DNA of 64,000 bases from Streptosporangium becharense (lineage in GTDB: Bacteria > Actinomycetota > Actinomycetes > Streptosporangiales > Streptosporangiaceae), in NCBI RefSeq assembly GCF_014204985.1, contig NZ_JACHMP010000001.1:6758001-6822000 (forward strand), in the 5' to 3' direction. This document shows positions 35,114 to 43,125 of this stretch, piece after piece. The stretch's first letter is position 1; every line of letters starts with the position of its first letter. The translations under genes and the position numbers were made by a program. A model generated the notes under the pieces. The model made no database searches. It was not told the origin of the DNA and worked only from the letters and a program-made list of their open reading frames with translations.

Positions 35114-35998
35114 TCACGAGTGCTGTCGGGCCACCTCGAATCGTACGCCGGTCAGCTCCTCCGACGTCTCCCACAGCCGCGCGGCCAGGGCCGCGTCCAG
35201 CGCCTTCGGCGAGCGGCGCATCTCCTTCAGGCCGGGGCCGACGAATTCGCCGCCCTTCACCTCGGGAGAGGTCGCGGCGTAGAGGGAGGGCACGGCACCC
35301 TCGGCGGGTGACCGCATCACCAGGCGCATCAGGACACCGGCGGGGCGGGTGAGGACGCCCAGCTTCGCGATCCCGGTGGCCGTCGCACCCGGATGGCTCG
35401 CCAGGCTGAGCAGGTCCACCCCGGCGGCGGTGGCGCGGCGCTGCAGCTCCGTGGCGAACAGCAGGTTGGCCAGCTTGGAACGTCCGTAGGCGGAGAACCG
35501 GTTGTACCGGCGCTTCAGCCCCAGGTCGTCGAAGTCGATCGTGCCCAGGGCGTGCGCGTCGCTGGAGACCGTGACCACCCGCGCTCCCGGGCGGGCGAGC
35601 AGGCGGGGCAGGAGCAGCCCGGTCAGCGCGAAGTGGCCCAGGTGGTTGGTGCCGAACTGGGCCTCGAACCCGTCGGCGGTGGTCCGCCGGGGGGTCATGC
35701 CTATTCCGGCGTTGTTGACCAGCAGGTCCAGTGGCTCCTCGACGGTCGCCGCGAACGCGCGCACCGACCGCAGATCGGCCAGGTCGAGCTCACCGACCTC
35801 GACCGTCGCCTCCGGGACCGCCGACCGGATCGCCTGGAGCGCCGCCCGGCCCCGCTGCGGGTCTCGCGCGGTCAGGATGACCCTGGCGCCGTGGCGGGCC
35901 AGCTCCAGCGTCGTCGGCAGGCCGATGCCACTGGTGGCGCCGGTGACGACCGCGGTGGAGCCGGTCAGGTCGGGGATGTCGCCGGGGGTCCACATCAT
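35114..35998 (-). CDS. Short-chain dehydrogenase/reductase
   Basis: A 294-residue SDR related to retinol-dehydrogenase/protochlorophyllide-reductase-like oxidoreductases. TGATSGIG binds NAD(P)H, NNAG is the core structural motif, and the catalytic Tyr-Lys pair is in YGRSK. Substrate is unknown. Two consecutive ATG codons at 35998 and 35995 follow GGGAG; the second has the better spacing. The 23-bp operator just upstream and the TetR gene after it suggest induction by the substrate or a toxic lipophilic compound. Confidence 0.88.
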   Translation of the reverse strand: MMWTPGDIPDLTGSTAVVTGATSGIGLPTTLELARHGARVILTARDPQRGRAALQAIRSAVPEATVEVGELDLADLRSVRAFAATVEEPLDLLVNNAGIGMTPRRTTADGFEAQFGTNHLGHFALTGLLLPRLLARPGARVVTVSSDAHALGTIDFDDLGLKRRYNRFSAYGRSKLANLLFATELQRRATAAGVDLLSLASHPGATATGIAKLGVLTRPAGVLMRLVMRSPAEGAVPSLYAATSPEVKGGEFVGPGLKEMRRSPKALDAALAARLWETSEELTGVRFEVARQHS

Positions 35999-36010
35999 GT
36001 GCTCCCTGTG

Positions 36011-36033
36011 GTGTACGAAACGGTTCCGTACAC
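36011..36033. promoter_or_regulatory. TetR-type palindromic operator
   Basis: A 23-bp palindrome with 10 of 11 arm positions paired (outer arms GTGTACG and CGTACAC), 13-35 bp upstream of the SDR start. It fits the size and symmetry of TetR-family operators and should overlap the promoter of the SDR-tetR pair. Confidence 0.7.
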
Positions 36034-36132
36034 TACGGTAAAGGGCGTCCCAAGAGGACGCAAGCGGGCGTGGTCGGCTGTTCACCCGCAGTTCCCGGGG
36101 GCGTAAGCCCGCCGGGTTACGTTGAGGCGGTC

Positions 36133-37170
36133 GTGAACGGGTCATCGCCCGGCGTGGAAGACGGTCGAGACCACGCGCGGGAGCAGGGTTCGGCCGTCGC
36201 ATGGGTGGAGTCCCCGCTGCAGATGCTCTGCGCGGTGGAGGCACACCACGCGGGGTTGCTCGGCCCTCGCACCCGTCTCGTGCCCCGGGCCAGGCTGCGC
36301 CCGCTGGCCGTGACGGGCCGCGAACTCGACCACCTCGACCTGCCGCCCGGCCTGGAGCTCACCGCCCCCGAGCCGGACGTGCCCCGCCCCCGCCGGGGCG
36401 CCACCTGGGCGGTGGGCGACGCCTTCTCCGGCAAGGTCCAGGCGCGCTGGCTGACGGCCTTCCCCGGGCGGACCGTGATCGTCGACGACGGGCTGGCCAC
36501 CATCAGGCTCCTGGAGTTGCTCACCGCCCCGGCGGGCACGCCTCTGCTGCGGGCCCGGGGGCGATCCGGCCGGCTCAGGACGCTCCTCGGCGTGGCCGCC
36601 GGGTTCAGGCTGCGTGCCGCGGCCCGCGCCGGACGACTGTCGATCTTCACGGCGCTGCCCGTCCCCGAGGAACTCGCCCGCGCCGTCCGGGACAGGGGGG
36701 CCGAGCTGGTCACCCACGACTTCGCGTGGCTGCGCTCACAACCCCTGCGCGGGCCACGCCCGGCGGAGCGCACCGTCGTGCTCGGCACCTCGCTGGTCCG
36801 CAACGGTCTGATCCATCGGGACCACTACTTCACCTGGCTCGCCGGGCTGGGGTCCGCCGGGCCGGTGGCCTACTTCCCGCACCGCCGGGAGGACCCCGAC
36901 GACCTCGTCCGGGTCGGGGAACAACCCGGGATCACCGTCTACGACGGCGGGATGCCGGCCGAGATGACCCTGCGCGGGCTGGCCGCCGAACAGCGGGTGC
37001 TGAGCCTGCCGTCCACCGCGGTCACCTCCCTGCGGGTGCTGCTGTCGGCCCGCGGCGTCGCCGTGGAGACGGTGGACGTGCCGGACGAGTGGTGGACCAC
37101 CGAGGCGGCGCCTTCGCTCCGCTCCCACCTTTCGATGTTCGCCCATCACGACACTGGAGTTACCGGTTGA
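36133..37170 (+). CDS. Sialyltransferase-like glycosyltransferase (GT52-like motifs)
   Basis: A 345-residue cytosolic protein with no clear named family. It begins VESPLQMLCAVEA, like the TPLQ opening of GT52 enzymes. It then shows the three short motifs of bacterial GT-B sialyltransferases: a D/E-D/E-G motif (Asp118-Asp119-Gly120 in VIVDDGLA), an HP-like motif (FPHRRED, His250) and a Ser/Thr motif (LPSTAVTS, Ser294-Thr295). GTG 36133 has GAGG 5 nt upstream. Its TTGA overlap with the next gene shows coupling. Near a CMP-nonulosonate synthetase, transfer of a sialic-acid-like sugar is the best guess. Not a database-confirmed family. Confidence 0.6.
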   Translation: MNGSSPGVEDGRDHAREQGSAVAWVESPLQMLCAVEAHHAGLLGPRTRLVPRARLRPLAVTGRELDHLDLPPGLELTAPEPDVPRPRRGATWAVGDAFSGKVQARWLTAFPGRTVIVDDGLATIRLLELLTAPAGTPLLRARGRSGRLRTLLGVAAGFRLRAAARAGRLSIFTALPVPEELARAVRDRGAELVTHDFAWLRSQPLRGPRPAERTVVLGTSLVRNGLIHRDHYFTWLAGLGSAGPVAYFPHRREDPDDLVRVGEQPGITVYDGGMPAEMTLRGLAAEQRVLSLPSTAVTSLRVLLSARGVAVETVDVPDEWWTTEAAPSLRSHLSMFAHHDTGVTG

Positions 37171-38369
37171 AGGTCCTGGCCGTGGCCGACTCTGATTCGT
37201 ACCTGAAGTGGGCGGCCTGCCTGCTGCGGGACCTGCCTTCCGGTTGCGACACGGAACTGGCGGTGATCCGCACGCCCATCGTCCCGTCGGAGGCCCAGAT
37301 CCACGCCGCCGTCGCCGGCTCCGCGGCCGACCCGCCGGTGCTCTCGGCCCGCGGGCTGCGCCGGGTCGCCGAACGGTTCCGGCCCGACGCGGTGCTGGTC
37401 GCGTGCACCGGGCCCGTGGTGGACGTGCTGGTCGGCGAGGTGCTCTCCGGGCTGCGGCCCAGGCCGGTGTTCGTCTCCGGGCTGCCCGGCATCTCCGTCC
37501 CCGCCACCGAGAAGGCGTGGCTGTTCCGCAGCGGATGCGAACTGTTCGTGCTGCACAGCGGGCGGGAGGTCGAGGAGTTCTCCGCGGCGGGCCGGCGGCT
37601 GGGCGGCGGCGGAGAGGTCGGGCTGGCCCGGCTGCCGTTCCTGCACACCCGCGACGAGGTCCCCGTCACCGGGCCGCGGAACCGGGTGGTCTTCGCCACC
37701 CAGGCCAAGGTGCCCCGCCGCAGGGAGGAGCGGGAGCGGATCCTGCTCACCCTGGCCGAACTGGCCGGCGAGCGGCCCGACCTCGACGTGGTGGTCAAGC
37801 TCCGCGCGCTCGACACCGAGCGCCAGACGCACAACGAGCGCTACCACTACCAGCGCCTGTGGCAGCGGCTCGCGGCGGACGGCCGGGTCGATCCCGGCGC
37901 CGTGCGCTTCGCGGTGGGGCCGATGCACGAGCATCTGGCGCACGCGGCGGGGTTCGTCACCGTCAGCTCGACCGCCGCCCTGGAGGCCATCGCCCAGCGG
38001 GTGCCGCTGCTGGTGCTGTCGGACTTCGGGGTCGGCGCCGAGATGATCAACCTGGTCTTCGAGGGCAGCGGCCTGCTCGGCACGCTGGACGACCTCGCCC
38101 GGGGACGGTTCCTCACCCCCGACGAGGCGTGGTGCAAGGCGAACTACTTCCACCCCGACGACGAGAGCGACTGGATCTCGCGGCTGGTCTCCCTCGTCGG
38201 GCAGGCCCGTTCGGGACGGCTCGTCCCGGCCCGCTCCCTGCTCGACGGCCCCGAGTTCGCCGCCGCCCGCCGCCGGGCCCGCCTACGCGTGGAGGTGCCG
38301 CCGAAGGTGCTACGCGTCGGATACCGGGCCAAGCGCCGGATGCGCCGCTACCTGAAGGTTCTCGGCTGA
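37167..38369 (+). CDS. DUF6716-type putative glycosyltransferase
   Basis: A 400-residue protein beginning MKVLAVADSDSYLKWAACLL, characteristic of DUF6716 proteins that sit in actinobacterial glycan loci. The second half looks like a GT-B C-domain: FATQAKVPRRREER, VVKLRALDTERQTHNE, an FAVGPMHEHLAHAAGFVTVSSTAALEA segment with a Ser-Ser-Thr motif, and a basic C-terminus (RAKRRMRRYLK) that could contact the membrane. It starts at TTG 37167, overlapping the preceding stop by 4 bp. Probably transfers a nonulosonate or related sugar onto a surface polymer. Confidence 0.65.
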   Translation: MKVLAVADSDSYLKWAACLLRDLPSGCDTELAVIRTPIVPSEAQIHAAVAGSAADPPVLSARGLRRVAERFRPDAVLVACTGPVVDVLVGEVLSGLRPRPVFVSGLPGISVPATEKAWLFRSGCELFVLHSGREVEEFSAAGRRLGGGGEVGLARLPFLHTRDEVPVTGPRNRVVFATQAKVPRRREERERILLTLAELAGERPDLDVVVKLRALDTERQTHNERYHYQRLWQRLAADGRVDPGAVRFAVGPMHEHLAHAAGFVTVSSTAALEAIAQRVPLLVLSDFGVGAEMINLVFEGSGLLGTLDDLARGRFLTPDEAWCKANYFHPDDESDWISRLVSLVGQARSGRLVPARSLLDGPEFAAARRRARLRVEVPPKVLRVGYRAKRRMRRYLKVLG

Positions 38370-38444
38370 CCCGGACGGTGCGGCCCCGCCGGTCCCCCGG
38401 CTGACCCGCACCGTCCGGCGGTCCGGGAGGACAGGGCGTGGGCT

Positions 38445-38529
38445 GCCTGCCGCGTCCGTCGGACAACGCGCAGCAGCGGGTCGAAGATGCCGGGGCGGGC
38501 CCCGCCTGCCGCGTCCGTCAGGACAACGC
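38445..38529. repeat. 25-bp direct repeat duplicating the end of the neighbouring gene
   Basis: The segment 38504-38529, which holds the last codons and stop of the following minus-strand gene, recurs at 38445-38469 with one base missing. The copies start 59 bp apart. Confidence 0.65.
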
Positions 38530-39810
38530 CCGCGACAGGCGGCGGCGCAGCCTGCCCAGCGGGCTCACCTCCCGGGCGGACGCGGCACCGGCCGGCGTGC
38601 CCGGCAGTTCCAGGGCGGCCAGGCGCTGGCGTTTGAAGTAACGGGCCGGGCCGTGCCCGTCCACGTACGCGGCGGCGGTCTCGCGCAGCCGCGGATACAC
38701 CTGGCTCTGCATGCAGTAGCCGACCGCGCCGACCAGGGCCGCGAGGTCCACCGGCGGGGGATCCTCCAGCGACCCGTCCGCCGAAAGGCGCGGCAGCGTC
38801 GCGTCGGTGATCGTGGCCGGGATCCGGTTGCTGTTCTCGTACGGGGTCAGCCGGTCCAGCACCAGTTCGCCGCCCACGGTCGCCACCGGCAGGTCGAAGT
38901 ACCGCCGGGCGGTCACCAGGGCGGTGGAGAAGCAGCCGACCACCAGCGCGGGCCGCAGCGCCGCGAAGCACGACTCGGCGGGCACCGTCTCGGCCACCAC
39001 GGTCAGCTCCACCCCCAGCTCGTGCGCCGTCTCACGGAGCTGCTGGGCGTGGCGGCGCCCCGCGGCCGGGTGCGGCTTGAACAGCGCGGCGCCGAACCCC
39101 CGGGCGGCCAGGCCGCGCAGCATGCCGGCGTGGAGCTCGGCCTCCTCCTCGGGGGTGACGATGTCGAGCGCCGACAGGTACTGGCCGAGGATCATCGGCT
39201 GCCCGGCCGGCAGCCCCCCGGCGTCCACCCCGACCGTGCCGAGCACGTCCAGGAACGCCCGGTCCGGGACGGTCTCGGCGGGCACGCCGTACTCCGACAG
39301 CAGCAGCGGCGTCAGGCCGGGCACCAGGTCCAGATGGAGGAGCCGGCCGATCCTGCCGGAGATCTCCGCCGGGAGCGGGTCGCGGGTGGGCCCGTAGCTC
39401 ATCAGACCGTCGGAGTACACCGAGATCGGACAGTCCTTGACCAGCCCGGCGAGGGTCCTGGCCGGGGGCACCGCGATGGACTCGACGACCAGCTCGCTCG
39501 GCCTCTCGTCGAGGGACAGGTACGCGCGCAGCAGCCGGCCGAGCATCGGCACCTCGATGACCCGCGCCTTCCAGTCCGACGGGTGCAGCGGCGCCACGAT
39601 CTCGTTCCAGGAGCGGACCTCGTCGAAACGCGGACGCAGCGCGGCGAAACCGGGGGTCTCGTCCAGCGACGGGGTGATCTCCGGGATGGCCGCGTTGTTG
39701 GAGACGATCAGGATGCGGCGTCCGTCGCGCGGCCCGAAACGGCCCTCGTCGATCGCCGCCGCCAGGGTCATCGCGCCGAACAGGGTCGAGGCGTAGAACA
39801 GCTGCGTCAT
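38518..39810 (-). CDS. Polysialyltransferase-like glycosyltransferase
   Basis: A 430-residue protein resembling alpha-2,8-polysialyltransferase-family members. It opens TQLFYASTLFGAMTLAAAIDEG and carries the bacterial sialyltransferase motifs: YSDG (Asp134-Gly135), KPHP (His247) and CFSTA (Ser295-Thr296). The HP and Ser/Thr motifs bind the CMP moiety in these enzymes. ATG 39810 overlaps the GT2 stop by 4 bp. With the GT2 and the CMP-nonulosonate enzyme upstream it likely builds a sialic-acid-like surface polymer; polymer length and linkage are unknown. Confidence 0.7.
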   Translation of the reverse strand: MTQLFYASTLFGAMTLAAAIDEGRFGPRDGRRILIVSNNAAIPEITPSLDETPGFAALRPRFDEVRSWNEIVAPLHPSDWKARVIEVPMLGRLLRAYLSLDERPSELVVESIAVPPARTLAGLVKDCPISVYSDGLMSYGPTRDPLPAEISGRIGRLLHLDLVPGLTPLLLSEYGVPAETVPDRAFLDVLGTVGVDAGGLPAGQPMILGQYLSALDIVTPEEEAELHAGMLRGLAARGFGAALFKPHPAAGRRHAQQLRETAHELGVELTVVAETVPAESCFAALRPALVVGCFSTALVTARRYFDLPVATVGGELVLDRLTPYENSNRIPATITDATLPRLSADGSLEDPPPVDLAALVGAVGYCMQSQVYPRLRETAAAYVDGHGPARYFKRQRLAALELPGTPAGAASAREVSPLGRLRRRLSRALS

Positions 39811-40736
39811 CGGGCCTCCAGAAGTCTCCGCAGGATCTCGTCGCGTTCCGGGTCCAGCCGGGTCTCGGCGAGCACGTCCGCGGGGAGCCGCCGCAGGGCC
39901 GCGGCGCCGCGTTCCTCGAACCTGGTGCGCAGCTCGGGGGAGAACCGGTCGCGCAGCTCCAGGTGGTGGGCCAGCAGCGCGCAGAACATGCGCACCGCCT
40001 TGGGGGTGAACTCCTCCTCCAGATCGGCGAAGACCAGGTCGAAGGCGTCGAAGAAGTGCAGTTGCCGGGCGTCGCCGATCTGGGTCAGCGAGCCCGCCAC
40101 CATCCGCCGGTAGAACAGCCCGGCGAGCGAGACGACCGCGAACGACGCCGCCTGACGGTGCAGCCGCCAGATCCACGGCCGGTCCTCGGCGGTGTGCAGG
40201 TGTCCGGGGAAGGTCAGCAGGTCGCCGAGGTCGCGGTGGTAGACCCCGGCCCAGGCGTACGGGTAGTCGACCATGGTCTTCGACCGGGCGGGAAGGATGT
40301 GGTCGCGCGGTTTCAGCACCGTGTCGCGGATGGCGAGCGGTGCCCGGTGGATCACCCGCCGGCGGCCCTCCGCCTGCACGTGGTCCACCCGGACGAAGTC
40401 GCAGCTGAGCCGTTCGATCGCCCCGAGCAGATCGGCGAGGTATCCGGGCGCGAGCCAGTCGTCACCGTCCATGAACGTCAGATAACGGCCGGAGGCCAGC
40501 GAGAGCCCGAGGTTGCGGGCGTCGGCGAGCCCGACCGGCGTCTCGTTGCGCAGCACGACGAGACCGGGCAGGTCATCGCGGAAGTCCTCGATGATCTGCC
40601 CGGTGGCGTCCACCGATCCGTCGTCCACCACGATGAACTCGAAGTCCCTGCGCGCGTTCCTGACCAGTGACGTCAGCGCGTCGGAGATGTAGAGCTCGGC
40701 GTCCCGCACCGGAACGACGACGGACAACTTGATCAA
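39807..40736 (-). CDS. Family 2 glycosyltransferase
   Basis: A 309-residue GT-A glycosyltransferase. SVVVPVRDAELYISDAL, VVDDGSVDAT (nucleotide-binding Asp) and the metal-binding DGDDWL motif are intact; HTAEDRPWIWRL contains the ED catalytic-base region. No membrane helices. It starts at TTG 40736 with GAGG 6 nt upstream. It uses a nucleotide-diphosphate sugar, likely adding the non-sialic sugars of the repeating unit before or between nonulosonate residues. Confidence 0.88.
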   Translation of the reverse strand: MIKLSVVVPVRDAELYISDALTSLVRNARRDFEFIVVDDGSVDATGQIIEDFRDDLPGLVVLRNETPVGLADARNLGLSLASGRYLTFMDGDDWLAPGYLADLLGAIERLSCDFVRVDHVQAEGRRRVIHRAPLAIRDTVLKPRDHILPARSKTMVDYPYAWAGVYHRDLGDLLTFPGHLHTAEDRPWIWRLHRQAASFAVVSLAGLFYRRMVAGSLTQIGDARQLHFFDAFDLVFADLEEEFTPKAVRMFCALLAHHLELRDRFSPELRTRFEERGAAALRRLPADVLAETRLDPERDEILRRLLEAR

Positions 40737-40881
40737 ATTTTCCTCACGACAATACGGAAAGACCGGCCAGCGTCACCGCGAAGCGCCCGTGAGGACGCGC
40801 CGGCGACTGGACTGAGGAGCGAAGGAGCCGGGTCACAGCGTCCGAACCGCGACGCGCAGCGTCGCCATCGAGCACAGCCAT

Positions 40882-42939
40882 TCACACAGTCACTCGGCGC
40901 AGGCGGGACTTGGGGGCCTCCTCGCCGGGGAAGACCCGCTTGACCCCGTCGCCGAGGGCCGTCTCGATGATGCGGATGTCGCGGACCAGGTGTTCCAGGC
41001 CGGACGGTTCCAGGGAGGCGGCGTGGTCGGAGCCCCACATGGTGCGGTCGAGCGTGATGTGCCGCTCCACGGTCACCGCGCCGAGGGTCACCGCGGCCAG
41101 TGAGATCTGCAGGCCGCGCTCGTGGCCCGAGTAGCCGACCGGCACCCCGTACCGCTCCTGGAGGGTGATGATCGTGCGGAGGTTGGCCTCCTCCGGGGGG
41201 AGCGGGTAGGTGGAGGTGGCGTGCATCAGCACGAGCTTGGAGGTGCCGAGGATCTCCACTGCCCGGTCGATCTCCTCCAGGGTCGACATGCCGGTGGACA
41301 GGATGATCGGCTTGCCGGTCTCGGCGAGCGCGCGGAGCAGCTCCAGGTCGGTCACGCTGGCGGAGGCGACCTTGTGGGTCACCACGTCCATGGCCTCGAG
41401 GAACTCCACCGAGGGCACGTCCCAGGGCGAGGCGAACCAGTGCAGTCCCCGCTCCGCGCAGTACTTGGCGATCTGGGTGTACTCGTCCAGGCCGAACTCG
41501 GTCCTGATCTTGTACTCCATGTAGGTCATCTCGCCCCACGGCGTCTGCCGGATCTGGTCGCGCTGCTCCAGCGGCACGCAGATCTCCGGGGTGCGCTTCT
41601 GGAACTTGACGGCCTGGCAGCCCGCGTCGGCGGCCACGTCGATCAGCCTGCGCGCGATGTCCAGGTCGCCGTTGTGGTTGATGCCGATCTCGCCGATCAC
41701 GTACACCGGCTGCCCGGCGCCGACCAGCGTGTCGCCGATCTGGACGGGCTTGGCGACCGGGGTGATCCGCAGCTCGGCGCGGGGGGCGGGCACGGGAGCG
41801 GCCTCGTTCACGGGGCGGGCCGCGAGGACGCGGTCGCACAGCTCCCGCACGGCACCCGCCCCGCCGGGCCGGCTGAGCACGGTCCTGGCGGCGGCGCGGA
41901 CCCTGGGGTGGGCGTCGGGGACGGTGACGGGCCAGCCGACGTCGCTCATCGGGCCCAGGTCGTTGACGTCGTTGCCGACGTAGGCGACGCGGGCCGGGTC
42001 GAGCCCCTCGATGGCCAGCCAGTCGCGCAGCACGGTCCGCTTGTCGGTCAGGCCCTGCAGGACGGGCACACCGAGCTTGCGGGCACGGGCGGCGACCACC
42101 GGGTTGTGCTCGGTAGACATGATCATCAGCTTGACGCCCGACCGGCGCAGCAGCGCGATGCCCATGCCGTCGGCGCGGCTGACCGCGACCATCTCGCGGC
42201 CGTCCTGGTCGACGTAGGCCCGGTCGTCGGTGTGCACCCCGTCGAAGTCGGTGATCACCGCGTCGACGTCGATGGGCTCGGGCTCGTCCACGAACGGTGC
42301 CAGGGCCCGGACGATCTGCAGGTCCTCGGGGGTGTCGACCTCGATGGCGTGGCGCGGCGACACCGGCTGCACGGCGACCGCGCCGAAGAAGCGGTGGCCG
42401 TGCTCGCGCAGCCCCGCGGCCCGCATGACGTAGAACGCGCCGGTCTCGCGGAAGTGCGGCTCGCGGTCCTGGCGGCGCGGACGGTGGGACGGGTCGTGGT
42501 TGACGCCGGCGCCGTCGGCGCTCCACAGGAACTCGTGCGTCTCCAGGCCGGAGAACACCACGTCGGCGCCGCCGTCCATGACCTTGACGATCGCGCCGTC
42601 GAGGTCGGCCGGGTCGATGAACGCGCTGGTGCACTGGACGAGGACCACGATGTCCGGCGTGTCGTTCAGGTGGTCGAGCACGTGCAGCACGGCTGATTCG
42701 CTGGACGCGGTCGCACCGCTCAGCTCCGCCGGCCGGTCGATCACGGTCGCACCCGCGGCGCGGGCCACCTCGGCGATCTCCGCGTGGTCGGTGCTGACCA
42801 CGACCTCGTCGATCAGCTCGGCTCGTACGCAGGCCCTCACCGCACGGGCGACCAGGGGACTGCCGCCCACCGCGGCCAGGTTCTTCAGCGGGACGCCCAC
42901 CGAACCTCCGCGGGCGGGGACAACGGCCAGGACTCGCAA
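40882..42939 (-). CDS. Trifunctional nonulosonate enzyme: CMP-sialate synthetase + HAD phosphatase + NeuB-type synthase
   Basis: A 685-residue fusion. Residues about 1-225 are a NeuA-type cytidylyltransferase (AVVPARGGSVGVPLKNL nucleotide loop, LVQCTSAFIDPADLD). Residues about 228-385 are a KdsC-like HAD phosphatase (nucleophile Asp231 and Asp233 in DFDGVHTD, VAYVGNDVNDL). Residues about 411-685 are a NeuB TIM barrel (VIGEIGINHNGDLD, AVKFQKRTPE, LSTGMSTLEEID, GYSGHERGLQ, ERHITLDRTMWGSDH). The C-terminal antifreeze-like SAF domain of standard NeuB is absent. Together they could make a nonulosonic acid from PEP and a hexose phosphate, dephosphorylate it and activate it with CTP. TTG 42939 has GAGGAG 5 nt upstream. 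Sugar identity (Neu5Ac, Kdn, legionaminate) is undetermined. Confidence 0.88.
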   Translation of the reverse strand: MRVLAVVPARGGSVGVPLKNLAAVGGSPLVARAVRACVRAELIDEVVVSTDHAEIAEVARAAGATVIDRPAELSGATASSESAVLHVLDHLNDTPDIVVLVQCTSAFIDPADLDGAIVKVMDGGADVVFSGLETHEFLWSADGAGVNHDPSHRPRRQDREPHFRETGAFYVMRAAGLREHGHRFFGAVAVQPVSPRHAIEVDTPEDLQIVRALAPFVDEPEPIDVDAVITDFDGVHTDDRAYVDQDGREMVAVSRADGMGIALLRRSGVKLMIMSTEHNPVVAARARKLGVPVLQGLTDKRTVLRDWLAIEGLDPARVAYVGNDVNDLGPMSDVGWPVTVPDAHPRVRAAARTVLSRPGGAGAVRELCDRVLAARPVNEAAPVPAPRAELRITPVAKPVQIGDTLVGAGQPVYVIGEIGINHNGDLDIARRLIDVAADAGCQAVKFQKRTPEICVPLEQRDQIRQTPWGEMTYMEYKIRTEFGLDEYTQIAKYCAERGLHWFASPWDVPSVEFLEAMDVVTHKVASASVTDLELLRALAETGKPIILSTGMSTLEEIDRAVEILGTSKLVLMHATSTYPLPPEEANLRTIITLQERYGVPVGYSGHERGLQISLAAVTLGAVTVERHITLDRTMWGSDHAASLEPSGLEHLVRDIRIIETALGDGVKRVFPGEEAPKSRLRRVTV

Positions 42940-43125
42940 GGTGGCTCCTCAAGACATCTGATGTACGCCCCTGAGCTGGGGTGTCTCTGGAACCTAGCCA
43001 CGGGGGTGACCGACCAGGGGTGCCTGAGCTGAACGTGCAGAGTCGCCCGTCTGAACTTTCCGTCCTTACGGATCGCCCACTAATGATCCTTCAGGTCCCT
43101 TTCAAATGGTTCCCCGGCGAGCCTT

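Noticed and set aside
36070-36132. Earlier start for the GT52-like protein
   Set aside because: The extra residues are unlike the family start and overlap the putative promoter; GTG 36133 has GAGG 5 nt upstream.
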